A model generated the notes under the pieces. That model had not been told where the DNA came from and ran no database searches. It was given only the letters and a program-made list of their open reading frames with translations. Position numbers and translations under genes: made by a program. A stretch of 39,602 bases of DNA from positions 1-39,602 of the forward strand of contig CAIUSP010000058.1 of NCBI GenBank assembly GCA_903901855.1, in the 5' to 3' direction. Position 1 is the stretch's first letter. Every line of letters begins with the position of its first letter. This document shows, in pieces, positions 17,344 to 24,572 of the stretch. This DNA is from an uncultured bacterium (lineage in GTDB: Bacteria > Actinomycetota > Thermoleophilia > Solirubrobacterales > 70-9).

Positions 17344-18204
17344 TCAGGCCGGAGGACCGTCCGGTCCGAAATCCCCCCATCCGTCGAGGAAGACGTCCAG
17401 CAACAACTCGCCGCCAGCTGCGCCGCGATAACCCGAGAGGTCCGTGACTCCCGCTTCGGCCAGGACCTCGTCATCGACGAAGGTGTTGCCCGTACAGGAG
17501 GCGGGGTCGCGAGCGAGCACGACCGCGGCTGCATCGGCCAGGATCTCCGGCGTGCGTGACTTGGCCATCGCCTCGTTGCCGCCGAGCAGGTTCTGGACTG
17601 CCGCCGTTGCGATGATCGTTCGCGGCCAGAGGCAGTTTGCTGCCACACCGTTGGCCCGCTCACTTGCTGCCACTCCCAACGTCAACATCGACATTCCGTA
17701 CTTCGTGAGCGTGTAAGGAGCGTGCATCTCGAGCCACTTCGGGTCAGGGTCGATCGGAGGGCTGAGCGAGAGCACATGCGCGTGATCGGACTCGCGTAGA
17801 TGTGGCAGACAGGCCTGAGTCACCGCGAAGGTGCCCCGAACATTGATGCTCAGCATCAGGTCGAATCGCTTCAGCGGCAGGTCACCCATCGGCGCGAGGT
17901 TGATCGCAGAGGCGTTGTTGATGCAGAAGTCGATACCGCCGAACTCGGCGACTGTCTTCTCGACCGCCTCGGTCACCGCCGTATCGTCCCTGATGTCTCC
18001 CAGGATCGGAAGCGCCTTGCCTCCGGCCTGTTCGATCTCCTCTGCAGCGGTGTGGATCGTGCCGGGCAGGCGCGGATCGGGCTCGTCGGTCTTGGCCACG
18101 ATCGCCACGCTGGCCCCGCCCTCGGCCAACTTCTTGGCGATGGAAAGACCGATGCCCCGGCTGCCACCTGACATGAAGACCCTGCGTCCCTCGAAATCGC
18201 CCAC
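17344..18204 (-). CDS. Short-chain dehydrogenase/reductase, HSDL2-like
   Basis: This is a 286-residue NAD(P)-dependent oxidoreductase of the classical SDR fold. The cofactor motif SGGSRGIG is at residues 12-19, the NNASAI segment at 96-101, catalytic Ser in LSLSPP (143-150), and YTLTK with Tyr164 and Lys168. The LWPRTIIATAAVQNLLGG stretch after the active site is characteristic of the HSDL2 subgroup, whose substrates include lipid-like or terpenoid alcohols in some members. The specific substrate here is unknown. The start is a GTG with GAGAGGAGAG upstream. It is divergent from the Bax-inhibitor-family gene and lies 103 nt upstream of the binding-protein gene. Confidence 0.88.
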   Translation of the reverse strand: MGDFEGRRVFMSGGSRGIGLSIAKKLAEGGASVAIVAKTDEPDPRLPGTIHTAAEEIEQAGGKALPILGDIRDDTAVTEAVEKTVAEFGGIDFCINNASAINLAPMGDLPLKRFDLMLSINVRGTFAVTQACLPHLRESDHAHVLSLSPPIDPDPKWLEMHAPYTLTKYGMSMLTLGVAASERANGVAANCLWPRTIIATAAVQNLLGGNEAMAKSRTPEILADAAAVVLARDPASCTGNTFVDDEVLAEAGVTDLSGYRGAAGGELLLDVFLDGWGDFGPDGPPA

Positions 18205-18293
18205 AACAACTCTCCTCTCGACACCCTTCGCTTGCCCAGCGCAGCCTACTCGTGCCGGGGATCAACCGTCTGCTCCTCTACCATTCACTCTTC

Positions 18294-19007
18294 ATGGAAT
18301 ACGGAATGGGACAGGGTCAGGAGGTCACCGGCAAATCTCGAGCAGGCGTCGCGGCCGACTCCAATTTCCTCAGACGGGTCTTCGCGTGGATGTTCTCCGG
18401 CCTGATCATCACTGGAGTCGTCTCGGCACTGATCAGCTCGAACGAGTCCCTGATGCAGCAGATCGAGAGCAACGGAGCGATCGTGATCGGCGTGATCGTC
18501 GCGCAACTCGCCTTGGTACTCGTCTTGATCTTCGCTCTGCCGAAGATCAGCCCGGCACTCGGAGTCTCCCTCTTCTTCCTCTACGCGGCCACCGTCGGCG
18601 TCACCTTCGCCATCATCTTCCAGCTCTACACCACCGAGTCGGTCTACACGACCTTCGGCATCACTGCGCTGATGTTCGGCTCGCTCGCTGCCTGGGGCTA
18701 CTTCACCGATATCGACCTGACCCGCCTCGGGCCGATCCTGTTCGGTGCCCTGATCGGTTTGATCCTCGCGACCATCGTGAACATCTTCTTCGCAAGTAGC
18801 ACCCTCTACTGGATCACCACCTACGCCGGCGTGATCATCTTCGCCGGCCTCACCGCTTACGACATGCAGAAGCTGAAGAGGATCTCCGAGCAAGGGGTCT
18901 CGGGTGTCGAAGGCCAGCGCCTCTCCATCTACGGAGCCCTCTCGCTGTATCTGGACTTCATCAACCTCTTCCTCTTCCTGCTTCGCATCTTCGGTCAGCA
19001 GCGCTGA
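18294..19007 (+). CDS. Bax inhibitor-1/YccA family membrane protein
   Basis: A 237-residue polytopic membrane protein with a soluble N-terminus of about 20 residues and about seven hydrophobic segments. The segment SNFLRRVFAWMFSGLIITG starts the first helix, and the family's C-terminal pattern ITTYAGVIIFAGLTAYDMQKLK is present, with the acidic Asp and following basic residues. The end YGALSLYLDFINLFLFLLRIFG is typical of the family. Family members modulate Ca2+ leak or protease activity in the membrane; the role here is not shown. The ATG at 18294 is chosen over an upstream GTG at 18252 that would add 14 unrelated residues. A second ATG lies four codons in. Confidence 0.88.
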   Translation: MEYGMGQGQEVTGKSRAGVAADSNFLRRVFAWMFSGLIITGVVSALISSNESLMQQIESNGAIVIGVIVAQLALVLVLIFALPKISPALGVSLFFLYAATVGVTFAIIFQLYTTESVYTTFGITALMFGSLAAWGYFTDIDLTRLGPILFGALIGLILATIVNIFFASSTLYWITTYAGVIIFAGLTAYDMQKLKRISEQGVSGVEGQRLSIYGALSLYLDFINLFLFLLRIFGQQR

Positions 19008-19177
19008 GCCGAGCCCCCTAGCACCCTCCCGTCGGTTTTGCGGGACAAGCCTTACCTCGTGTGCAAACCGGCGTTCAGAGACCGTCGGAAGTTGGCAATC
19101 GTCTCCTGTATTCGGCAACATGGTTCACGGTCGCCGGAAGGGAGAAGCCCGGCCAGCGGCCCGGAGCAAGACCAACA

Positions 19178-19657
19178 GTGAGAGACGACACAGCACGCAG
19201 AGGCAACTACGACTCGGGGTCGGATTACGTCCTCGAGTACGGCGAACTCCGCTTCGCATTCAACGAGCGTGACTTCGCGCAGCGCGTCGAGCAGGCCGCG
19301 GTGAAACTGGGATTCGTCGAAGCCGGTCTGGACCGCGAGGAACTCGAAGACCTGCTGGAGCTTGCCGTCAACGGTGAGATTCGTGAGCCCTCATCCCCAC
19401 TCGGTGTCCACGTGAACGAGCGCTGGGAGGATCTGGTCGGTCCTCAGCAAAAGAGCCTCGTCCACTGGCTGCGTCGTCTCGTGTTCCGCGGAGCCTGGCT
19501 CGATCAGCGGGTCAAGGAAGGTGAGCTCGACGTGATCTTCGATGAGGACACACAGACCTTCGGCTACGTGCAGCCCGAGCGAGACAACGATCTGATCGAG
19601 CTCTCGCCCGAGCCCTCCTGGGCAGACAACGCCTACGGCGCGAGTCGAAGCGCCTGA
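19178..19657 (+). CDS. Acidic protein of unknown function
   Basis: A soluble-looking protein of about 159 residues with no signal peptide or membrane segment, rich in Glu and Asp, with a probable helical region (VEQAAVKLGFVEAGLDREELEDLLELA) and a Trp-containing HWLRRLVFRGAWLDQ helix. I do not recognise it. The frame is open back to 19061, but the upstream part is Arg/Pro-rich and looks non-coding, so I prefer the GTG at 19178, which has only a weak purine stretch upstream. It is convergent with the Rho-like gene. Codon use (strong third-position G/C) is like its neighbours, which supports a real gene. Confidence 0.6.
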   Translation: MRDDTARRGNYDSGSDYVLEYGELRFAFNERDFAQRVEQAAVKLGFVEAGLDREELEDLLELAVNGEIREPSSPLGVHVNERWEDLVGPQQKSLVHWLRRLVFRGAWLDQRVKEGELDVIFDEDTQTFGYVQPERDNDLIELSPEPSWADNAYGASRSA

Positions 19658-19670
19658 GCGGAAGACCGCC

Positions 19671-19701
19671 GGGCCAACTGCGGTAGCGGTTCTACCGGCC
19701 C
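19671..19701. terminator. Weak stem-loop in the gap between convergent genes
   Basis: CGGTAG (19681-19686) and CTACCG (19692-19697) form a 6-bp stem with loop CGGTT. GGGC at 19671 can pair with GCCC at 19698 around a bulge. It lies between two convergent stop codons, where a bidirectional terminator would be expected, but there is no U-run on either strand. Confidence 0.3.
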
Positions 19702-20204
19702 TAGAGCTTCTTGCCGTTTACTTCGGTGACGCGGACCATGGCTCGATGCCTCTCGCCATCACGAGGATCGCGAGCGATTCCCTTCACCTCATCGCCCGGG
19801 CGGAGCTTGCAGCGTCGGATCTGAGACGGTGAGATGTAGCTGTCCTGATCGCTCTTGGACCCCTTCTCCAGCCGGACGAAACCGTAGCCCTTCGGCATCC
19901 GATCGAAGGTACCCGAAACCTCGAAGCCTCCCTCGTCCTCGCTGCCACTCCTTCGGGAGGCGGCCTTGGCCCCTCTCGGGGGCTTCTTCGAGCCCTTCCC
20001 GCCCCCGAACAGGGCTGCGATGCGAGCGAGGAGTCCAGGGCCCCGCCTACCCCCCTTGCTCGAGCGGCGTTCTATCTCTGCGGCAAGCTCTTCCTTGCGC
20101 ATACCTCGAAAACCCTTGATCCCCAGATCCTGTGCCTGCGCGTGCAGTTGGGAGAGGTGAGGAAGTCTCTTGCTGGCGCCGGGGCGCTGATCAGTGGCTG
20201 GCAT
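19701..20204 (-). CDS. Rho N-terminal (RNA-binding) protein lacking the ATPase domain
   Basis: The protein has 167 residues in three parts. Residues about 15-48 match the Rho_N helical domain (LSQLHAQAQDLGIKGFRGMRKEELAAEIERR). Residues 49-88 form a basic, Gly/Lys/Arg-rich linker. Residues about 92-164 match the Rho cold-shock-like RNA-binding fold: FEVSGTFDRMPKGYGFVRL, then SYISPSQIRRCKLRPGDEVKG, then PRDGERHRAMVRVTEVNG. These are nearly the motifs of true Rho (GFGF, YVSPSQIRR, LRxGD, PPxxGERYxALxKVxxVN). The RecA-type helicase is absent and the reading frame ends naturally. It is likely a cytoplasmic RNA-binding protein related to Rho. Whether it binds Rho or competes for its RNA sites is unknown. 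Confidence 0.85.
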   Translation of the reverse strand: MPATDQRPGASKRLPHLSQLHAQAQDLGIKGFRGMRKEELAAEIERRSSKGGRRGPGLLARIAALFGGGKGSKKPPRGAKAASRRSGSEDEGGFEVSGTFDRMPKGYGFVRLEKGSKSDQDSYISPSQIRRCKLRPGDEVKGIARDPRDGERHRAMVRVTEVNGKKL

Positions 20205-20276
20205 GAACTCTCACCCTACAAAGTGAGGGCGGACCCGTGCCCGCAGCCTCGCCTCGTGGGGCGGTGGATGAGGCCT

Positions 20277-20960
20277 CTACCCGTTCCCGGCTACGAGCGC
20301 GCGCAACCACTCACCGAACTCAGGGCGCGACTCCCAGTCCTTTGTGAACTGCTCTGCACCCGCGGTCGTGAGCGGGTGGTCGAGCATCTGATGGAAGATC
20401 TTCGGCGGAATGGTCGCTATCTCACAACCGAGACGAGCGCAGGTCACCACGTGCTCGGGATGGCGAATGGAAGCGGCGATGATCTCGGACTCCACCCCAC
20501 CTGCCTGGAAGCAGTCCACGATCTCGCCCAACACCGCGGCTGAATCGACTGAGATGTCGTCGAGGCGACCCAGGAAGCAGGAGACATAAGTGGCGCCAGA
20601 GGCGGCAGCAAGCAGCGCCTGGTTCGGTGAGAAGACGAGCGTCATGTTGACCGGTATGCCGTCTCCGGTCAGAGACTTGGTCGCCTCCAACCCAGCCTTA
20701 CAGAAGGGAACCTTGACCACGATGTTCTCGTGAATGGCCTTGAGGGCGTGGCCCTCGGCGATCATGCCCGCGGGATCTTCGGAGACGACCTCGGCTGACG
20801 TGGGACCTCCGACCAGGTCACAGATACGGGCGATGATCTCGCCCGGATCACCATCTTCCTTGGCCAGCAGCGAGGGGTTGGTGGTCGCGCCCGAGAGCAC
20901 TCCCCATGCGGCGATCTCCTCTACTTCGGCAGTTGCTCCGGTGTCAATGAACAGCTTCAT
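20277..20960 (-). CDS. tal: TalC-type transaldolase / fructose-6-phosphate aldolase family
   Basis: The 227-residue protein belongs to the small transaldolase subfamily, which moves a dihydroxyacetone unit between sugar phosphates. Shown by MKLFIDT, SGATTNPSLLAKE (residues 23-35), the Schiff-base Lys83 in NIVVKVPF, VNMTLVFSPNQALLAAASGATYVS, GRLDDISVD and IIAASIRHPEHV. The pattern fits TalC (transaldolase) better than E. coli FsaA. Two small oddities are FCKAGL where PMTxxGL is usual, and SCFLGRLDD where SPFxGRLDD is usual, each introducing a cysteine near the active site. It starts 12 nt after the glpD stop, so the two form an operon. Confidence 0.92.
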   Translation of the reverse strand: MKLFIDTGATAEVEEIAAWGVLSGATTNPSLLAKEDGDPGEIIARICDLVGGPTSAEVVSEDPAGMIAEGHALKAIHENIVVKVPFCKAGLEATKSLTGDGIPVNMTLVFSPNQALLAAASGATYVSCFLGRLDDISVDSAAVLGEIVDCFQAGGVESEIIAASIRHPEHVVTCARLGCEIATIPPKIFHQMLDHPLTTAGAEQFTKDWESRPEFGEWLRALVAGNG

Positions 20961-20972
20961 CGTCGCCGAACC

Positions 20973-22673
20973 CTACCTCTCCGCCCGGATGAGCGGATTG
21001 ATTCCCTCGCGGCGCGCCTCCTCGACCCAGGCCTCACGTTCCTCTGACTGGTGCTTCTTCGACCAGCCCAGTTCCCGGCCCATGAGCGCCGCAACCGGAG
21101 CAACCGACTCGGCGTCGTCGAGGTCCCGAGCGGCGATCAGCCCGAGTCGGGTCCGACGGAGGATCACATCACCGATGGTGCGGGCCTGCTCGTTCCGTGC
21201 CGCGATCACAACCTCTGCCATCAAGTCCGGGAAGCCCTCGATTATCGGCTCGGCCAGATCAGGTGTCTCGGAGCAGAGATCGAGCACCTCCCGCGCCCCG
21301 TGTCCGTATCGGAACGCCAACTGATCGACCGCCCCGTCGGGCAGGCTCAGATCGGTGTCGAGATCGCCCGGACGAGCGGGGAGCCCGAGCGGGATCTCAG
21401 CCGTCCTGCAGATTGCCGTCATGCCTTCGCGCTCGACTATCCGGTCGACGACCTGCTTGCCCATGCGACGCCAGGTCGTGTACTTGCCCCCGGTGATCGT
21501 CAGCATGCCCGACGATGTCTCGTACATCTCGGCCTTCCGCGATATATCGACGGACTTCCGGGAGTCGCCGGAGGAGATCAGGGGCCTCACCCCGGCGAAG
21601 GCACCGGTGACCCGGTCCAGTTCGATGTCGGTATCGAAGTAGGAGTTGACGGCGTTCAAGAGATACTCGACGTCGGACTCGCTCGGAGCCACCGAGTCGA
21701 TACTGCCGTCGTAGTCGTTGTCGGTGGTGCCGATCAGAGCCCTCCCGTACCAAGGCAAGGCGAAGATCCTCCGCTGCTCCCCAGCCGGAACGATGCATGC
21801 CGCCTCTCCGACGGGCAGGTCGTCGAGTGAGAGGATGATGTGCGTACCGCGGCTCGGCGAGATGACAGGCACCTCATCGAGATCGGTGGCTCCCTCGACT
21901 CCGATCCGATCCGCCCAGACGCCGGTCGCGTTGACTACGTTCCGTGCCCGTACCTCGATCCGGTCACCGGACTCTTCTTCCACGAAGGCCACACCGTCCG
22001 CTGTGCCCCGCTGCTCGAGGACCTCGACCACCCTCGCGCCATTGAGCAGTACCGCGCCGTAGCGTTCCGCTTCCTGCAATGCGGTGATGATCAGACGGGA
22101 GTCATCTGTCTGACAGTCGTAGAAGAGATAGGCGGATCTGGGCTCGAGAGGCGCAAGTGCGGGCATCATCCTGGACGCCTCTGCTCCGTCGATCGTCCGA
22201 TGCCTTTCGGGCGACCAGGATCTCGTGTGCTCGACCGCCGCTGCCAGGCTCGCGTTCTCGGCAGTGTCGACCTCCGGGTCCTCGCCGCGCGCGCGGACCG
22301 TTGCAAGGGCGTCGTAGGCATTGAGTCCGACCCCCAGGGCGAGGTCCCGGCGATCGTCGCCCAGCCGCGGTACCAGATACGGCGTCGGGTACACCTGATG
22401 CGGCGCAAGCTCGACCATCAGGCTGCGCTCCACGAGGGCCTCTCGGACCAGCCCTACATCGAAGTTCTCTAGGTACCGCAGACCGCCGTGGATCATCTTC
22501 GACGAACGCGACGAAGTGCCCTGTGAGTAGTCATCGCGCTCCAGCAGGACCACCGACATGCCCCTGGAGGCGGCATCCAGTGCCACCATCGTTCCCGTCG
22601 CCCCGCCGCCGATCACCGCGAGATCGAACTCACTCGAGTCGATGGCCGTCAACGCGTCTTTCCGAGAGATCAT
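20973..22673 (-). CDS. glpD: FAD-dependent glycerol-3-phosphate dehydrogenase
   Basis: Oxidises sn-glycerol-3-phosphate to dihydroxyacetone phosphate at the membrane and passes electrons to quinone. The 566-residue protein starts with an FAD-binding dinucleotide fold, AVIGGGATG (residues 19-27) and VVLLERDDYSQGTSSRSSKMIHGGLRYL (41-68), which is the GlpD signature. It has NATGVWADRIG in the middle and the C-terminal DAO_C helical domain. The ATG at 22673 is preceded by GGAGAGAGG. It lies 12 nt after the stop of the ECF S-component fusion gene, so it may be read from the cobalamin-regulated operon as well as from its own promoter. Confidence 0.95.
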   Translation of the reverse strand: MISRKDALTAIDSSEFDLAVIGGGATGTMVALDAASRGMSVVLLERDDYSQGTSSRSSKMIHGGLRYLENFDVGLVREALVERSLMVELAPHQVYPTPYLVPRLGDDRRDLALGVGLNAYDALATVRARGEDPEVDTAENASLAAAVEHTRSWSPERHRTIDGAEASRMMPALAPLEPRSAYLFYDCQTDDSRLIITALQEAERYGAVLLNGARVVEVLEQRGTADGVAFVEEESGDRIEVRARNVVNATGVWADRIGVEGATDLDEVPVISPSRGTHIILSLDDLPVGEAACIVPAGEQRRIFALPWYGRALIGTTDNDYDGSIDSVAPSESDVEYLLNAVNSYFDTDIELDRVTGAFAGVRPLISSGDSRKSVDISRKAEMYETSSGMLTITGGKYTTWRRMGKQVVDRIVEREGMTAICRTAEIPLGLPARPGDLDTDLSLPDGAVDQLAFRYGHGAREVLDLCSETPDLAEPIIEGFPDLMAEVVIAARNEQARTIGDVILRRTRLGLIAARDLDDAESVAPVAALMGRELGWSKKHQSEEREAWVEEARREGINPLIRAER

Positions 22674-22685
22674 CCTCTCTCCATC

Positions 22686-24572
22686 CTAGGACCTGATCGT
22701 GTCCCGAATCCTGACCCCGAGCCACGCTGAGCCGGCGACACAAATCGCTGCCAAAGCGACCGCCCACCACCAGCTACTGATCCACGAACCGGCAGTCGCG
22801 GACTGCACCGTGGCTCCTTCGGCCGGGACAGGGGTCTCGTCTGTCGCCGCAGGCCCTCCTCCGGTCGGCCCCGTGCCTGCCGCCTCTCCGCTGTTCACCG
22901 ACCGGTCCCCGGCAGCACCGCCACCTGCGCCCGCGGAACCTGCCGCCCTCCCGGACGCATCTCCAGGGGGTCCGGTGGATGACGGTGTACCGACAGCCTC
23001 GAGGGGAAACGGCTTTCCCGCCACCGCGACCAGAGCCTGCGCGGTGACCCAGACCGGTGTCTGATCAGACGAAGCCGAGTATCGGAAGTGGCCGTCACGA
23101 GCCTGCCGAGCCGCCAGATAGTCGGTGGGGGACCGCCCAGCCCGTCGCACCTGCTTCAGGGGCTGTCCTGCCGCCAGCAGTCCCTGAACGGCCCAAGCCG
23201 TGGATTGAGCGTTGGGGGCCGCTCCCGGTAGCCCCCAGCCCCCCTGTCGATGCTGGTTGCGCTTCAACCAGCTGGCCCCACGAGAGACTGCCCCCCGGCC
23301 AGCGTCCACCGCGACCAGCGCCTGGATTGCCGCACCGGTGCTGTCTGCATCGGGATTCACGCCGGTTCCGTACCCCCAACCGCCGCTGTTGGCCTGAGCA
23401 CGCCTGAGCCAGGCGATCGCCTTCGGGGACGCTTCCACATCCGCAGCGGCCAACGCGAGCAAGTAGAACGCTGTCAAGTTGACCTGACCGCCGAGGGAGC
23501 CATCCTGTCCGGCTCGAGCGCGAAGGCGCCTGATCGGCTGTACACCGCCGAACCGGCGAGGATCGAGTCCGCTTGCTGCCAATGCGAGGATCGTCCGCTC
23601 GAGGTCTCCCGTCGTCTCGATCTCGTCCGCACGAGTGCGCAGATAGTCGATGGCGCTCCTACCTGATCGGCTTCGCAGCGCGGTCGGATTGCGGCCTGCA
23701 GCAGCGATCGCCAGAGCAACCCAACCGGTGGTTGCTGTGTCTGACTCTCTTCGTGGAGCGAACCCGAACCCACCGTCCTGGTTCTGGGTGCGTCGCAGCC
23801 AATCGAGAGCCGAAGACGCACTGACACTGGCCTGGGCGCTCGGCTCGGACCGAGGTGATGGCTGTCCAGCCCGAGCCGCATCTCCGTCTGAGAGCAACCC
23901 AGCCGCAATAGCCAAAACCATGATCAGCGAGGCTGCACCGGCGCCGATCCGTGCGGCCGGTGTTTCTTCCCAGCGGTGTGTGAAGCGCCTGCGATGGCGC
24001 TCCAGCAAGCCGACGATGGCTGGACCCGCCACCAGCGCGATTGCGAAGTTACCGGCTGCATGCGCGAGGTTGAACGGGATACCCCTGACCGAGAGCGCCA
24101 GGTAGCGCTCTACCGACTGCTCGCCGCCGAACACGACCATGGCCGAGTAGTCGAGCAGCGCGCCGTAGAGCAGGCCCATCGCACCGCAAGCGAGAGCAAA
24201 CCCGAGCCTCCCCAGCCGCCGACCCGTGACGACCGCGAGACCGGCACCGAACAGTCCCGCCAGTCCCCATCCCGCCATCTGCCAAGGCGTCCATGGACCC
24301 TGACCCAACCAGAGGTTGGAGACCAGCGCCGAGAGTGCCCCGACCATGAACCCCGGTGCGCCACCGAGCGCGTAACCGGAGAAAACCGCCAGATCGGTGG
24401 TGGGTACGACGTTCGGGATCGGGGAGAAGATCACCCGTCCTGCGGCAGCGAGCGCCGCCATCGCTGCCACCAGCGCGATCACCTGCGGGCGAGGGCGTGA
24501 CCGCTCGTACCACAGCGCGCCGCCCACCAAGGCCCCCGCGAGGAGGAGCATCGAAGCTGCCTGCCAACTCAC
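22686..24572 (-). CDS. ECF transporter S-component fused to prenyltransferase-like alpha/alpha repeat domain
   Basis: The protein has 628 residues. Residues 1-200 are a polytopic S-component with about six hydrophobic segments and motifs GRVIFSPIPNVVPTTD (45-60), SGYALGGAPGFMVGALSALVSN (65-86) and QGPWTPWQMAGWGLAG (91-106), found in vitamin-type S-components. A further helix (about 208-228) leads to a repeat domain (252-525) with units such as LDWLRRTQNQDGGFGF, ATTGWVALAIAAAG, DSTGAAIQALVAVD and STAWAVQGLLAAG, which belong to the prenyltransferase/terpene-cyclase alpha/alpha-barrel superfamily. A Gly/Pro/Ala linker (527-595) and a final helix (597-620) follow. If the S-component ends in the cytoplasm, the repeats lie outside, tethered at both ends. 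No DxDD or DDxD catalytic motif is evident, so binding rather than catalysis is likely. GTG start, 4-nt overlap with ecfA. Confidence 0.88.
   Translation of the reverse strand: MSWQAASMLLLAGALVGGALWYERSRPRPQVIALVAAMAALAAAGRVIFSPIPNVVPTTDLAVFSGYALGGAPGFMVGALSALVSNLWLGQGPWTPWQMAGWGLAGLFGAGLAVVTGRRLGRLGFALACGAMGLLYGALLDYSAMVVFGGEQSVERYLALSVRGIPFNLAHAAGNFAIALVAGPAIVGLLERHRRRFTHRWEETPAARIGAGAASLIMVLAIAAGLLSDGDAARAGQPSPRSEPSAQASVSASSALDWLRRTQNQDGGFGFAPRRESDTATTGWVALAIAAAGRNPTALRSRSGRSAIDYLRTRADEIETTGDLERTILALAASGLDPRRFGGVQPIRRLRARAGQDGSLGGQVNLTAFYLLALAAADVEASPKAIAWLRRAQANSGGWGYGTGVNPDADSTGAAIQALVAVDAGRGAVSRGASWLKRNQHRQGGWGLPGAAPNAQSTAWAVQGLLAAGQPLKQVRRAGRSPTDYLAARQARDGHFRYSASSDQTPVWVTAQALVAVAGKPFPLEAVGTPSSTGPPGDASGRAAGSAGAGGGAAGDRSVNSGEAAGTGPTGGGPAATDETPVPAEGATVQSATAGSWISSWWWAVALAAICVAGSAWLGVRIRDTIRS

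Noticed and set aside
17241-17663. Upstream extension of the branched-chain amino-acid-type binding protein frame
   Set aside because: It overlaps the SDR gene, is Arg/Ser/Thr-rich, and would bury the lipoprotein signal that starts at 17240.
18285-19121. Minus-strand open frame of 278 codons opposite the Bax-inhibitor-family gene
   Set aside because: Very acidic (Glu/Asp/Gly) antisense product with no motif; the plus strand encodes a convincing multi-helix membrane protein.
22686-24572. Reading the repeat domain as a terpene cyclase or squalene-hopene cyclase
   Set aside because: The domain is short, the cyclase DxDD-type acid motif is not seen, and its fusion to an S-component under a B12 riboswitch points to binding instead.
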